64,000 bases of DNA from Paracoccus acridae (GTDB lineage: Bacteria; Pseudomonadota; Alphaproteobacteria; Rhodobacterales; Rhodobacteraceae): assembly GCF_014642735.1 (NCBI RefSeq), contig NZ_BMIV01000001.1, positions 62,001-126,000 on the forward strand. Direction: 5' to 3'. The translations under genes were made by a program, and so were the position numbers. The notes beneath the pieces were generated by a model. That model worked only from the letters and a program-made list of their open reading frames with translations. It did no database searches and was not told the origin of the DNA. This document shows positions 9,419 to 18,464 of this stretch, piece by piece. Within the stretch, counting starts at the first letter, position 1, and each line of letters opens with the position of its first letter.

Positions 9419-11989
9419 ATGGCAAGCTGGCAGGCAAAACACCGCGATCCGCTGTTCGACCAGTCCACGCAGGCGGCGCTGGAACGGCGCGGCAAGGAAT
9501 TGCTGGGCGCGGGGCTGGTCACTGTCGGCATCCTGATCGCCTTGATGCTGGCAAGCTGGTCGCCCGAGGATCCCAGCTTCCTGTCGGCCACCGACGAGCC
9601 TGCGCAGAACATGCTGGGCAGCTTCGGCGCCTATGTCGCATCCCCTCTGATGATGATCGCGGGCCATGGGTCCTGGATGCTTGTCGTCGCCGCCCTGGTC
9701 TGGGGCCTGCGCTTCATGCTGCACCGGGGCGAAGACCGCTTTATGCGCGCGCTGTTCACCCCCATCGCGGCGGCGCTTGCCTCGGTCTATTGCAGCACGC
9801 TGGTGCCGGCCGAGGCCTGGGAACAGACCTATGGCCTGGGCGGGCATTTCGGCGACATGGTCATGGGCGCGATGCTGAACCTTCTGCCGGTCAAGGCGCA
9901 GATCGGGATCCGCGTGGCGGGTCTGGTCGTCGCCCTGGGAACGCTGGCGATGGCGGCCTTCGTCCTGGGCTTTGAGCGGAGGGAACTGCGCGTCTTCTGG
10001 CGCCGCTTCGTGGTCGGGCTGCTGACGGCCCATGATCTGGCGATGCGCGGCATCGGCCAGGGCGCCGCCGCCTCGGCGGGGTTGAAGGGCCGCCTGGCCG
10101 CCCGGCGCGAGGCCAGGGCGGACGAGCCCTCCCCGCGTGCCCCGGTTGTGGCCCGGCGCAAGTCGGCTGCCCCTGTCTTCGAGCTTGAGGAAGACCTGCC
10201 CGAGCCCGAACTGATCGAACGCGATGCCGATTATGACGGCGATGCCCCTTCGGCCGAGGAGGTCCAGGGCCGCATCAGCGACGCGATCCGCACCCGGTCG
10301 GGCAAGCCTTCGGTCCTGGCGGTCGTGGCCGCCCGCCTGGCGCGCGAAACCCCGCGCGAGATTGCCGATGAACCCGCCGCCGAGGCGGCACCCGTCGCCA
10401 TGCCGCCGCTGAAGAAGGCTGCGCCGGCGCGGCCTGCGCCCCTGGCCGAACCCGACCTGCCGTTCGAGGAGGTGCTGAACACCTATGAACGCCCGCCGCT
10501 GGCGCTGCTGACCATGCCGTCGGCCAGCGACCAGCAGACCGTGTCCGAGGAAGTGTTGATGGAAAACGCCCGGATGCTGGAGGCGGTGCTGGACGATTAC
10601 GGCGTCAAGGGCCAGATCACCGAGGTTCGTCCCGGCCCGGTGGTCACGCTTTACGAACTGGAACCCGCGCCGGGCCTGAAGGCATCCCGCGTGATCGGCC
10701 TGTCCGACGACATTGCCCGGTCCATGTCGGCCCTGTCGGCGCGCGTCAGCACCGTGCCGGGCCGCACCGTGATCGGGATCGAACTGCCCAATGCCCGGCG
10801 CGAAAAGGTGCTGCTGCGCGAGATCCTGGCATCCCGCGCCTTCGGCGACGGCACGCAGCCCCTGCCGCTGGCCCTGGGCAAGGACATCGGCGGCGATCCG
10901 GTCGTGGCGAACCTGGCCAAGATGCCCCACCTGCTGATCGCGGGGACCACCGGGTCGGGCAAGTCGGTGGCGATCAACACCATGATCCTGTCGCTGCTCT
11001 ACAAGCTGACGCCGGACGAATGCCGGCTGATCATGATCGACCCCAAGATGCTGGAACTGTCGGTCTATGACGGCATCCCGCATCTGCTGTCGCCGGTCGT
11101 CACCGATCCGAAAAAGGCCGTCGTCGCGCTGAAATGGGTCGTGGGCGAGATGGAGGAGCGTTACCGCAAGATGTCCAAGATGGGCGTCAGGAACATCGAG
11201 GGCTATAACGGCCGCGTCCGCGAGGCCTTGTCCCGCAACGAGATGTTCAAGCGCACCGTCCAGACCGGCTTCGACGAGGATACCGGCGAGCCGATCTTCG
11301 AGACCGAGGAGTTCAAGCCCGAGACCTTCCCCTATATCGTCGTGATCGTGGACGAGATGGCCGACCTGATGATGGTCGCGGGCAAGGAAATCGAGGCCTG
11401 CATCCAGCGCCTGGCGCAGATGGCGCGGGCATCCGGCATCCACCTGATCATGGCGACGCAGCGTCCCTCCGTCGATGTGATCACCGGCACGATCAAGGCG
11501 AACTTCCCGACCCGGATCAGCTTCCAGGTCACCTCCAAGATCGACAGCCGCACCATCCTGGGCGAACAGGGGGCCGAGCAACTGCTGGGCCAGGGCGACA
11601 TGCTGTACATGGGCAACGGCGCGCGGATCACCCGCATCCACGGCCCCTTCGTCAGCGACGAGGAGGTCGAGGAGGTCGTGACCCATCTGAAATCCTTCGG
11701 CCCGCCGTCCTACAAGTCGGGCGTGGTCGAGGGTCCCGAGGACGAGGTGGCCTCCGACATCGACGCGGTGCTGGGCCTGGGCGGCGGCGATGGCGGGGAC
11801 GACGCGCTGTATGACCAGGCGGTGATGATCGTCGCCAAGGACCGCAAATGTTCCACCAGCTATATCCAGCGCAAGCTTGCCATCGGCTATAACAAGGCCG
11901 CGCGCCTGGTCGAGCAGATGGAGGAGCAGGGCGTGGTCTCGGCCGCCAACCACGTCGGCAAGCGCGAGGTGCTGGTCCCCGAGTTGTGA
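9419..11989 (+). CDS. ftsK: DNA translocase FtsK
   Basis: Septal DNA pump that clears and aligns chromosome termini at division and activates XerCD at dif. It has 856 residues. The N-terminal about 190 residues contain four membrane segments, followed by a low-complexity Ala/Pro/Glu linker to about residue 340. The alpha/beta motor contains the Walker A motif GTTGSGKS and Walker [14 protein letters not shown]. The C-terminal gamma winged-helix domain (about 790-856, with [20 protein letters not shown]) recognises KOPS sequences. The short linker is typical of Alphaproteobacteria. It follows the aminotransferase by 5 bp. Its 3' end faces a DUF1275 gene. Confidence 0.97.
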   Translation: MASWQAKHRDPLFDQSTQAALERRGKELLGAGLVTVGILIALMLASWSPEDPSFLSATDEPAQNMLGSFGAYVASPLMMIAGHGSWMLVVAALVWGLRFMLHRGEDRFMRALFTPIAAALASVYCSTLVPAEAWEQTYGLGGHFGDMVMGAMLNLLPVKAQIGIRVAGLVVALGTLAMAAFVLGFERRELRVFWRRFVVGLLTAHDLAMRGIGQGAAASAGLKGRLAARREARADEPSPRAPVVARRKSAAPVFELEEDLPEPELIERDADYDGDAPSAEEVQGRISDAIRTRSGKPSVLAVVAARLARETPREIADEPAAEAAPVAMPPLKKAAPARPAPLAEPDLPFEEVLNTYERPPLALLTMPSASDQQTVSEEVLMENARMLEAVLDDYGVKGQITEVRPGPVVTLYELEPAPGLKASRVIGLSDDIARSMSALSARVSTVPGRTVIGIELPNARREKVLLREILASRAFGDGTQPLPLALGKDIGGDPVVANLAKMPHLLIAGTTGSGKSVAINTMILSLLYKLTPDECRLIMIDPKMLELSVYDGIPHLLSPVVTDPKKAVVALKWVVGEMEERYRKMSKMGVRNIEGYNGRVREALSRNEMFKRTVQTGFDEDTGEPIFETEEFKPETFPYIVVIVDEMADLMMVAGKEIEACIQRLAQMARASGIHLIMATQRPSVDVITGTIKANFPTRISFQVTSKIDSRTILGEQGAEQLLGQGDMLYMGNGARITRIHGPFVSDEEVEEVVTHLKSFGPPSYKSGVVEGPEDEVASDIDAVLGLGGGDGGDDALYDQAVMIVAKDRKCSTSYIQRKLAIGYNKAARLVEQMEEQGVVSAANHVGKREVLVPEL

Positions 11990-12000
11990 GGCCGCGGCAT

Positions 12001-12756
12001 CTATCGCCGCTGATACGGGCGCGTCCTTCGCAGAAGTGACGGCAAGGACAGCGCCAGCAGCAGGGCGGCCAGCGGAAGGGCGAAATAGAAGCCCATGACA
12101 AGATAGCCCGTGGCGCCCACCACCCCGCCCAGGACATAGGCCCCTACCAGGAAGACCAGGATGCGCAGCTTTTCCCGGTCTTCCTTCACCCCGCTTTCCG
12201 GCCAAAGCCGGCCATAGATCGCGCGTCCGGCTTCGATCCCGATATCCGTGATCATCCCGGTCGCATGGGTGGTCCTTATCCTGGCGCCCGATATCTTGGT
12301 GATCGTGGCGTTCTGCATCCCCATGATGCCGCAAAGCCAGGCCAGGGCGAAAATCCGGCCGGCTTCGGTCGTGAACGCCCCGGCAAGGGCAAAGCAGGCG
12401 AGGCAGGTTCCCTGCACCGCCAGCGGAAGCGCGAAATGCTTTCCCTTCCTGCGTTCCCTGGCCCAGTTGACCAGGACGGCGCTGATGGCGGCACCCGTGG
12501 TGAAGGAAGCGATCGCCAGAACCGCCGTCACCAGGACGACCAGGTTCCCCACAACCAGATTGTCCGCAATCTGCGAAAGATAGCCCGTCATGTGCGACGT
12601 GTATTGCGCCAAGGCGAAGAAGCCCCCGGCATTCGAGGCCCCGGCGACAAGCGCCAGAAACAGCGCAAGCCCATAGTCGCGTCCCTGCGACCGCCGGTGG
12701 CCGACAAGCAACCTTGCCGCCACAAGCTGTCTGGAGAGATGCCTTGAACGCGTCAT
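12001..12756 (-). CDS. DUF1275 (YoaK-type) integral membrane protein
   Basis: Predicted inner-membrane protein of 251 residues with about six hydrophobic segments. It shows typical DUF1275 features: GASNAGGFFALAQYTSHMTGYLS near the first segments and GMQNATITKISGARIRTTHATG in the middle. The family is widespread and its biochemical function is not established. The stop lies 11 bp from the ftsK stop in convergent orientation. The sequence is somewhat less GC-rich than its neighbours. About 208 bp between its start and the next plus-strand gene hold no recognisable gene. Confidence 0.85.
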   Translation of the reverse strand: MTRSRHLSRQLVAARLLVGHRRSQGRDYGLALFLALVAGASNAGGFFALAQYTSHMTGYLSQIADNLVVGNLVVLVTAVLAIASFTTGAAISAVLVNWARERRKGKHFALPLAVQGTCLACFALAGAFTTEAGRIFALAWLCGIMGMQNATITKISGARIRTTHATGMITDIGIEAGRAIYGRLWPESGVKEDREKLRILVFLVGAYVLGGVVGATGYLVMGFYFALPLAALLLALSLPSLLRRTRPYQRR

Positions 12757-12964
12757 CGGTGTTCCCTGCCGGAAAAGGCCGAATGGGCATCGGCTTCGCC
12801 GCCAAGAGTGTCGGGGCGCCCTTGCCGCAGCAAGCCCAAACAGACAGGCGGCGCGGGCCGCCGGTGCTGCGGGTCCATTCGCTGGGCATGGCCCCGCCTG
12901 TTCCGCATGTGGCCTGCCGCCTCAGTCTCTGGATTGCGGCAGCGGCAGGCGGTATATCCATCCC

Positions 12965-13630
12965 ATGACCCTCTGGACACTCCATTTCCTGAACGCGCGG
13001 CACGATCTGACGCGGATCCTGTCCGAAGCCCGGCAGGCCAGCCGCGAGGCGGTGGCGCGGGCCTCGGGCCATGCCGATCTGCCGGATTTCGACCTGGTCG
13101 TCCGTGCGCATCGGGACCGGTCCCCCGATGGCGCGGTCCAGGGCCATTGTCCCGCCCCCGGCATCATCGAGATCGCCGTGACCCCCGACCGCTTCGACCC
13201 TGTCCAGTTCAGCCGCGCCCTGATCCGCCAGATCGCGCATCTGCTCCGCCAGGAGGGGCCGGGCCATGGCCGGTCCCTGGGCGAGGTGCTGGTCAGCGAG
13301 GGATTGGCCGGGCATTTCGTGCTGCAGGTCATGGGCGGTCCGCCCGACGGCCTTGACACCGTACGGCCCGGGCAAGGGGCGATGCGGCAGGCGATGAACG
13401 AATGGGCGCGGCGCGATTACGATCATGGCCGCTGGTTCGGGGGCAAGGGCGATCTGCGCCGCGGCACCGGGCACGGTTTGGGCCACCGGATGATCGCCGA
13501 GCATCTGGCCCAGGCCGGCGGCGATACGGCCGCGTCCCTGGCGACCGCGCCGGCCGAGCCGTTCCGCCAGATCCTGCGCCGGATCGCGGCCGCCGAGGGT
13601 CAGGCCGAGGCGGAACCCTCAGAAGGCTGA
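12965..13630 (+). CDS. DUF2268-like protein with degraded HExxH motif
   Basis: Protein of 221 residues, no signal peptide or membrane segment. The segment at 84-118 (ending LGEVLVSEGLAGHF) and the later GLGHRMIAEHLA region match the layout of DUF2268 putative zinc proteases, in which HExxH is followed by an LGE..VSEGLA motif. Here the HExxH position reads R88-Q-I-A-H92: the first His and the catalytic Glu are replaced while the last His remains. E112 of SEGLA is conserved. If the alignment is right, the protein is probably not an active metalloprotease. It overlaps the 3' end of the rhomboid gene by 12 bp in convergent orientation. Family assignment is from motif memory and should be tested. 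Confidence 0.7.
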   Translation: MTLWTLHFLNARHDLTRILSEARQASREAVARASGHADLPDFDLVVRAHRDRSPDGAVQGHCPAPGIIEIAVTPDRFDPVQFSRALIRQIAHLLRQEGPGHGRSLGEVLVSEGLAGHFVLQVMGGPPDGLDTVRPGQGAMRQAMNEWARRDYDHGRWFGGKGDLRRGTGHGLGHRMIAEHLAQAGGDTAASLATAPAEPFRQILRRIAAAEGQAEAEPSEG

Positions 13631-14284
13631 CGGACGAGGGCTGCGGCCCATGGCCATCCAGCCGCCCAGGGCCAGCCCGGCCAAGGCGCCGCCCAGATGC
13701 GCTTCCCAGGCGATCGACGGCATCAGCACGGTCAGCGCCACGTTCAGCACCACCATCACCGCCACCCCGCGCCACAACTGCCCCAAGGGGCGGCGGCGGC
13801 GCCAGCCGGTCACGGCGGCATAGCCCACAAGCGCGCCCGCCAGCCCGAAGATCGCGCCCGACGCGCCGATCATCGGCCCGCCATCCGGGGCCATCAGCGC
13901 AAACAGCAGCGCCGCCGCAACCTGGGTCACGGCATAGACCAGGGCCATGCGCTGCGGGCCGATCAGCCGGTTCAGTTCCCGCGCAAGCGCCACCAGCGAC
14001 AGCATGTTCATGGCCAGGTGCAGCAGCCCGGCATGAAGAAAGCCATAGGTGACGAAGACCGACAGGACATGGCCGGGAAACACCCCGTGCCCCGCCCACA
14101 GGATCGGCGACCAGAAGCCGCCGAAGATCACCACGGCCTGCCGCACGACGGGATAGCCCAGCAGATCCGCAAGCATGGTCAGCGCCTGGATCCCGCAGCA
14201 CAGCACGATCACGGCCTTGACCCACCAGGGCAGCCGGGGAGCCGACGATTCCAGAAAGCTGTGATGATCGGTCTGGGCCACCAT
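13619..14284 (-). CDS. Rhomboid family intramembrane serine protease
   Basis: Polytopic inner-membrane protease of 221 residues with about six membrane segments. The catalytic serine is in GASGAIFGLAGA, the partner histidine in WEAHLGGALAG, and the L1-loop/oxyanion region has HAGLLHLAMNM. The ATG at 14284 overlaps the stop of the Trm112-like gene by one base (TGATG); a TTG one codon earlier is possible but less likely. It is the last gene of a tight four-gene operon starting with the thioredoxin-TPR gene. Substrates are unknown. Confidence 0.93.
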   Translation of the reverse strand: MVAQTDHHSFLESSAPRLPWWVKAVIVLCCGIQALTMLADLLGYPVVRQAVVIFGGFWSPILWAGHGVFPGHVLSVFVTYGFLHAGLLHLAMNMLSLVALARELNRLIGPQRMALVYAVTQVAAALLFALMAPDGGPMIGASGAIFGLAGALVGYAAVTGWRRRRPLGQLWRGVAVMVVLNVALTVLMPSIAWEAHLGGALAGLALGGWMAMGRSPRPSAF

Positions 14285-14475
14285 CAATCAGCCTTGATCT
14301 GGCGGGCCTCGGACACCAGCATGATGGGGATTCCCGCGCGGATCGGGAAGGCCAGACCCGCCGTCCTGGACACCAGTTCCTGCCGCGCCGCGTCATAGGA
14401 CAGGGTCGCGTGGGTCACCGGGCAGACAAGCGCCTCGAGCATGTGGCGGTCGAAGGGGGGCGGGGTCTGGCTCAT
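14284..14475 (-). CDS. Trm112/YcaR-like small protein
   Basis: Protein of 63 residues matching the Trm112 (UPF0434/YcaR) family: [10 protein letters not shown] near the N-terminus, then [20 protein letters not shown]. Eukaryotic and archaeal Trm112 is a zinc-binding activator of methyltransferases. This copy has a single Cys (in VCPVT), so it lacks a full zinc ribbon, as is common in bacterial members. It overlaps the preceding LON-domain gene by 4 bp (ATGA) and the rhomboid gene by 1 bp, so all three are translationally coupled. The bacterial function is not established. Confidence 0.88.
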   Translation of the reverse strand: MSQTPPPFDRHMLEALVCPVTHATLSYDAARQELVSRTAGLAFPIRAGIPIMLVSEARQIKAD

Positions 14476-15098
14476 TGCAGTCGTTCCTCGTTGTCGCCGC
14501 CATGAAGGGCGAATTCGATCAGCCCTTGCAGCAGTTCGCGCCGGTCGGCCAGGGAGGGGCTTTCCAGAAGCGCCTGCTTGTCGCCGGGCGAGAAGGGCAG
14601 GGCCATCGCCAGGGAATTGATCAGCGCCTCGTCCGGGGCCTCGGCGGCGGCATCCCAGTCGGTCGAAAGCTCGTGCGATTCCATGTAGCGGCGCAGCAGG
14701 GGAAACAGGGCGTCGCGATCCAGCGACGGATCCTCCTCGGACCCCTTCAGGTCGCGGCCGAAGGACGACCAGTCCACCTCGGCCATCAGATAGGGGGTGA
14801 AACCCTCCTGCACCTCGGTCAGGCGGAACCGCGACACCGCCAGAAGCGAGATCATCTGCCGCCCGTCGTCGGTTTCCGAAAAGGCCACCACCCGACCCGC
14901 GCAGCCGATCGCGGCAAGCCCCTCGCCTTCGGGCTGGATCAGGCCGATCAGGCGGTGATCGGTCTTCAACGCGTCGTCCAGCATCTGCAGATAGCGCGGT
15001 TCGAAGACATGCAGCGGGATCCGCGCGCGCGGCATCAGCACGGCCCCCGCCAGGGGGAACAGGGGGATGCGCGCGGGCAGGTCGAAGCGGAACCGCAT
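14472..15098 (-). CDS. LON substrate-binding-domain protein (no ATPase or protease)
   Basis: Protein of 208 residues consisting only of the LON N-terminal (PUA-like) substrate-binding domain: [26 protein letters not shown] at the start, [12 protein letters not shown] in the middle and a helical C-terminal part. The AAA+ and Ser/Lys protease domains of Lon are absent, so this is a stand-alone recognition domain, a known but uncharacterised family. It starts 4 bp after the thioredoxin-TPR gene and overlaps the Trm112-like gene by 4 bp. The neighbourhood suggests a role in handling client proteins, which is inference. Confidence 0.93.
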   Translation of the reverse strand: MRFRFDLPARIPLFPLAGAVLMPRARIPLHVFEPRYLQMLDDALKTDHRLIGLIQPEGEGLAAIGCAGRVVAFSETDDGRQMISLLAVSRFRLTEVQEGFTPYLMAEVDWSSFGRDLKGSEEDPSLDRDALFPLLRRYMESHELSTDWDAAAEAPDEALINSLAMALPFSPGDKQALLESPSLADRRELLQGLIEFALHGGDNEERLQ

Positions 15099-15102
15099 CG
15101 GA

Positions 15103-16017
15103 TCAGGCGAAGATCATGGACGACAGGCGGCGGCGGCCCTTTTGCACCAGCGGATCGTTGGGCTTGAGGCTGTCGAAGATGGTGAACAGCTGCGCCTTGG
15201 CCGCGCCTTCGTTCCAGTCGCGGTCACGGCGGAAGCTGTCCAGAAGGATGTCGATGGCGTCTTCCACCCGGCCTGCGGCGTGCAGGGCCTGAGCATATTC
15301 CAGCCGCGCCTGCTGGTCGTCGGGATCGGCATCGACGCGGGCTTGCAGGGCATCCAGCGGCCCGGCCTTGGCGGCCTGGCGGGCCAGGTGCAACTGGGCG
15401 CGCGCGGCCTCGACCGGGGCACTGGTCGCGGCAGGGGCGGGGATGGCGTCAAGGGCGGCCTGCGCGGCATCCGCGTCGCCCGCGGCCAGATGGGCGCGGA
15501 CCAGGCCCGCCCAGGCATCGTTGCTGGAGGGATCTTCCTCGGCAATGGCGGCAAAGGTTTCGGCGGCGTCGGTGAAGGCGCCTTCGGCCAGCATCTGTTC
15601 GGCCGCGGCAAGCGCATCGGCCAGGCCGCCGTCATCGCCCGACAGCGCCGCCAGCTTGTCCACGAACTGCTTGATCTGGCTTTGCGGGATCGCGCCCTGG
15701 AAGGCATCGACCGGCTGGCCCTGGAAGAAGGCGTAAACCGTGGGGATCGATTGCACGCGCAGTTGCGCGGCGATCATCTGGTTCTCGTCCACGTTCACCT
15801 TGGCCATGCGGACGCGGCCCTTGTGGCGCGCGACCTCGGCCTCGAGCTGCGGGCCGAGCGTCTTGCAGGGGCCGCACCAGGGTGCCCAGAAATCGACGAT
15901 CACCGGCACCTGCATCGAGGCCTGCACGACCTCGGCCATGAAGTTCGCCTCGGTCACGTCCTTGATGAAGTCGGTGGGTTTGGGGGCGTCGGTGGCGCCG
16001 TCAAAGAGCATGGTCAT
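15103..16017 (-). CDS. Thioredoxin-TPR co-chaperone, YbbN/CnoX-like
   Basis: Protein of 304 residues with an N-terminal thioredoxin fold (about 20-125) and a C-terminal tetratricopeptide region (about 135-300). The active site is a regular WCGPC in DFWAPWCGPCKTLGP, so unlike E. coli YbbN (SxxC) this copy should be redox-active. The TPR part is of the YbbN type. Related proteins (CnoX) protect clients from oxidation and hand them to GroEL or DnaK; that role is inferred. The ATG at 16017 follows GGGGAT and removes an upstream antisense-like extension. It leads the operon LON-domain, Trm112-like, rhomboid. A composite repeat lies upstream. Confidence 0.9.
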   Translation of the reverse strand: MTMLFDGATDAPKPTDFIKDVTEANFMAEVVQASMQVPVIVDFWAPWCGPCKTLGPQLEAEVARHKGRVRMAKVNVDENQMIAAQLRVQSIPTVYAFFQGQPVDAFQGAIPQSQIKQFVDKLAALSGDDGGLADALAAAEQMLAEGAFTDAAETFAAIAEEDPSSNDAWAGLVRAHLAAGDADAAQAALDAIPAPAATSAPVEAARAQLHLARQAAKAGPLDALQARVDADPDDQQARLEYAQALHAAGRVEDAIDILLDSFRRDRDWNEGAAKAQLFTIFDSLKPNDPLVQKGRRRLSSMIFA

Positions 16018-16103
16018 GGGATCCCCAAAGGTTCGGGTCAAACTGTTGGGCGCAATATGGGGGCTGGGGCGTCCAAGGGGAAGGGTTGTTTGGGGCGGCA
16101 AGG

Positions 16104-16160
16104 CTGGGGGACTTCACGTCCCCCAGACCCCCTGTGGGATATTTGCGCCAAAGTGAAGGG
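16104..16160 (+). repeat. Composite intergenic element
   Basis: Hairpin CTGGGGGAC/GTCCCCCAG (16104-16126, loop TTCAC), a C-run, then GATATTTGCGCCAAAGTG within a tail (16136-16160) that is identical to the element at 62276. The GAAG end lies 4 nt from the xthA stop codon on the minus strand. Confidence 0.8.
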
Positions 16161-16161
16161 A

Positions 16162-16947
16162 TCAGAGATCGAAGGAAGCCAGCACCGGCACATGGTCGCT
16201 GGGCTGTTCCCATCCCCGGCAGGGGCGCAGGATGCGGCTGGCATGGGCGGCGTTGGCGATGTCCTGGCTGGCCCAGATATGGTCCAGGCGGCGACCCTTG
16301 TCGGCGGTGTCCCAGTCCTTGGCACGATAGCTCCACCAGGAATAAAGCAGCCCGGACGGAATGTCCTGGCGCGTCACGTCCACCCACTTGCCCGCATCCT
16401 GCGCCGACAGCAGGTGATCGACCTCGACGGGGGTGTGGCTGATGATCTTCAGCATCTGCTTGTGCGACCAGACGTCTTCTTCCAGGGGCGCGATGTTCAG
16501 GTCGCCCACCAGGATCGACTTGCGGGGATTGTCGGCATGGAAGACATCGCGCATCTCGGCCACGAAATCCAGCTTCTGGCCGAACTTCTCGTTCACGGTG
16601 CGGTCGGGGATGTCGCCGCCCGCCGGCACATACATGTTGTGGATCGTCACGCCGTTTTCCAGCCGCGCCGCGACATGGCGGGCATGGCCCAGGCTGGCAT
16701 AGTCGCGGTCGCCCGCATCCGTGATCGGCAGGCGCGACAGGATCGCCACGCCGTTATAGCCCTTCTGCCCGCGCGCGACGATATGGTGGTAGCCAAGCGC
16801 CCGGAACTGGTCCAGGGGGATCTTGTCCACCGGCGACTTGCATTCCTGAAGGCAGAGGATGTCCGGCGCTTCCTCGCGCAGGAAGCGGGCGACGAGGCCT
16901 TCGCGCAGGCGGACCGAGTTGATGTTCCAGGTGGCGACGGTGAACAT
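16162..16947 (-). CDS. xthA: Exodeoxyribonuclease III
   Basis: AP endonuclease and 3'-5' exonuclease of the exonuclease III family, 261 residues. Metal and catalytic motifs are present: WNINSVR at the start, LQECKS with the metal-binding Glu, LVGDLNIAP with the catalytic Asp-x-Asn, and the C-terminal RLDHIWAS ... SDHVPV with the Asp-His pair. The ATG at 16947 is preceded by AAGGAG at 7 nt, which fixes the start well inside a longer open frame. It is divergent from the MFS transporter gene, with 149 bp between the start codons. Confidence 0.96.
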   Translation of the reverse strand: MFTVATWNINSVRLREGLVARFLREEAPDILCLQECKSPVDKIPLDQFRALGYHHIVARGQKGYNGVAILSRLPITDAGDRDYASLGHARHVAARLENGVTIHNMYVPAGGDIPDRTVNEKFGQKLDFVAEMRDVFHADNPRKSILVGDLNIAPLEEDVWSHKQMLKIISHTPVEVDHLLSAQDAGKWVDVTRQDIPSGLLYSWWSYRAKDWDTADKGRRLDHIWASQDIANAAHASRILRPCRGWEQPSDHVPVLASFDL

Positions 16948-17096
16948 GGGCAAGCTCCTTTGGCGGGGGGACCCTAGCCTCGGGGGCGGCCGGTGTCGAG
17001 TTGACGCAAGGGCAGGAAAATGCCGCGCCTGTTCTGTCACGGCTTGGTGATCGGGGCAACTGCCGCTAAGCAATGCCATCGGCAATGGGGGACAGG

Positions 17097-18413
17097 ATGC
17101 GATTGACGGTGGACGAGGCTTTGGCGCGCGGCGGGGCCGGGCGATTCCAGTGGCGGCTTCTGGGCATCTTCGGGCTGGTCTGGGCAGCCGACGCGATGCA
17201 GGTGATCGCGGTGGGCTTTGCGGCACCATCCGTCGCCGCCACCTTCGGACTGGACCGCATCACCGCCTTCCAGATCGGCACGGTGTTCTTTGCGGGCATG
17301 TTCCTGGGCGCCTTCGCCTTTGGGCGCATCGCCGACCGCATCGGGCGGCGCAACATCCTGGTGCTGACGGTGGGCATGGACGCGATCTTCGGGCTGGCGT
17401 CGGTCTTTGCGCAGGATTTCACGCTGCTTCTGGTGCTGCGCTTCCTGACGGGCGTTGCCGTGGGGGGCACGCTGCCGGTGGATTACGCGATGATGGCGGA
17501 GTTCCTGCCGCCCCGGAACCGGGGCCGCTGGCTGGTCTGGCTGGAAGGATTCTGGGCCCTGGGCACCATCGTCGTGGCCCTGACCGCCTGGATCGCGGTG
17601 GCGCAGGGGGCGGTGGCGCCCTGGCGCTGGATCTTCGCGGTGGCCGCGATCCCGGCGCTGATCGGGATCTTTCTTCGCATGTGGGTGCCGGAATCGCCCA
17701 TGTACCTGATCCGCAAGGGGGATGCCGCCGGGGCCAAGGCGGTGATCGACCGGGTGCTGGTCACGAACGGGATGCAGGCGCTGCCGCGCGATGCGGAACT
17801 GGTTCCCGCGCCGGTGCCGACGGGGGCCGAGGCCTCGATCTTTTCGGATCTGCTGCGGGCGCGGACCATCGGCGTGCTGGCGGTGTGGTTCCTGGTGTCG
17901 CTGTCCTATTACGGCGTCTTCGTCTGGGTGCCGGGCCAGCTTGCGACCGAGGGCTTCGGCTTCGTGCGCGGATACGAATTCCTGGTGGTGCTGGCCCTGG
18001 CGCAGGTGCCGGGCTATGCGCTTGCCGCCTGGGGGGTCGAGGCCGTGGGGCGCCGCGCCACGCTGCTGGGGTTCCTGCTGCTCAGCGCCGCCGGTTGCGC
18101 ACTGTTCACGGTGGCGACCGGCACCGCGATGGTTGCCACCGCGCTGATCCTGATGAGCTTTGCGTTGCTGGGCACCTGGGGGGCGCTTTACGCCTTCACG
18201 CCCGAGCTTTACCCCACCCACCTGCGCGGAACCGGCATGGGCACCGCCAGCGCCATGGCGCGGCTGGGCGGGATCCTGGCGCCCAGCCTGCTGGCCTTTG
18301 TCTTCGCCAAGGGCTTCGGCTTCGCCATCGGTGTCTTCGCGGCCTTGCTGCTGCTGGGCGCGGTTGCGCTGCTGCTGGTCAAGGCGGAAACCCGCGACCA
18401 GGCCATCGCCTGA
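17097..18413 (+). CDS. MFS transporter, sugar/metabolite-proton symporter type
   Basis: Twelve-segment major facilitator of 438 residues. Loop 2-3 carries GRIADRIGRRN, TM4-5 has RFLTGVAVGGTLPVDYAMMAEFLPPRNRG, and the central loop has PESPMYLIRKGD, signatures of the metabolite:H+ symporter branch. The C-terminal half has ELYPTHLRGTGMG. The substrate is not predictable; relatives move aromatic acids, sugars or carboxylates. ATG codons at 17073 and 17085 are also in frame, but 17097 is preceded by GGGGGACAGG and is preferred. It is followed after 51 bp by the glutathione transferase gene. Confidence 0.9.
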   Translation: MRLTVDEALARGGAGRFQWRLLGIFGLVWAADAMQVIAVGFAAPSVAATFGLDRITAFQIGTVFFAGMFLGAFAFGRIADRIGRRNILVLTVGMDAIFGLASVFAQDFTLLLVLRFLTGVAVGGTLPVDYAMMAEFLPPRNRGRWLVWLEGFWALGTIVVALTAWIAVAQGAVAPWRWIFAVAAIPALIGIFLRMWVPESPMYLIRKGDAAGAKAVIDRVLVTNGMQALPRDAELVPAPVPTGAEASIFSDLLRARTIGVLAVWFLVSLSYYGVFVWVPGQLATEGFGFVRGYEFLVVLALAQVPGYALAAWGVEAVGRRATLLGFLLLSAAGCALFTVATGTAMVATALILMSFALLGTWGALYAFTPELYPTHLRGTGMGTASAMARLGGILAPSLLAFVFAKGFGFAIGVFAALLLLGAVALLLVKAETRDQAIA

Positions 18414-18464
18414 AACCCGACGCCCCCGCCGCCCGTTGGCCCGTGATTCACCGGAGGATGAAAC

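Noticed and set aside
9410-13504. Very long open frame of over 1300 codons on the minus strand.
   Set aside because: It is antisense to ftsK and neighbours; long antisense frames arise from the high third-position GC, and the translation is low-complexity His/Arg/Gly with no family signature.
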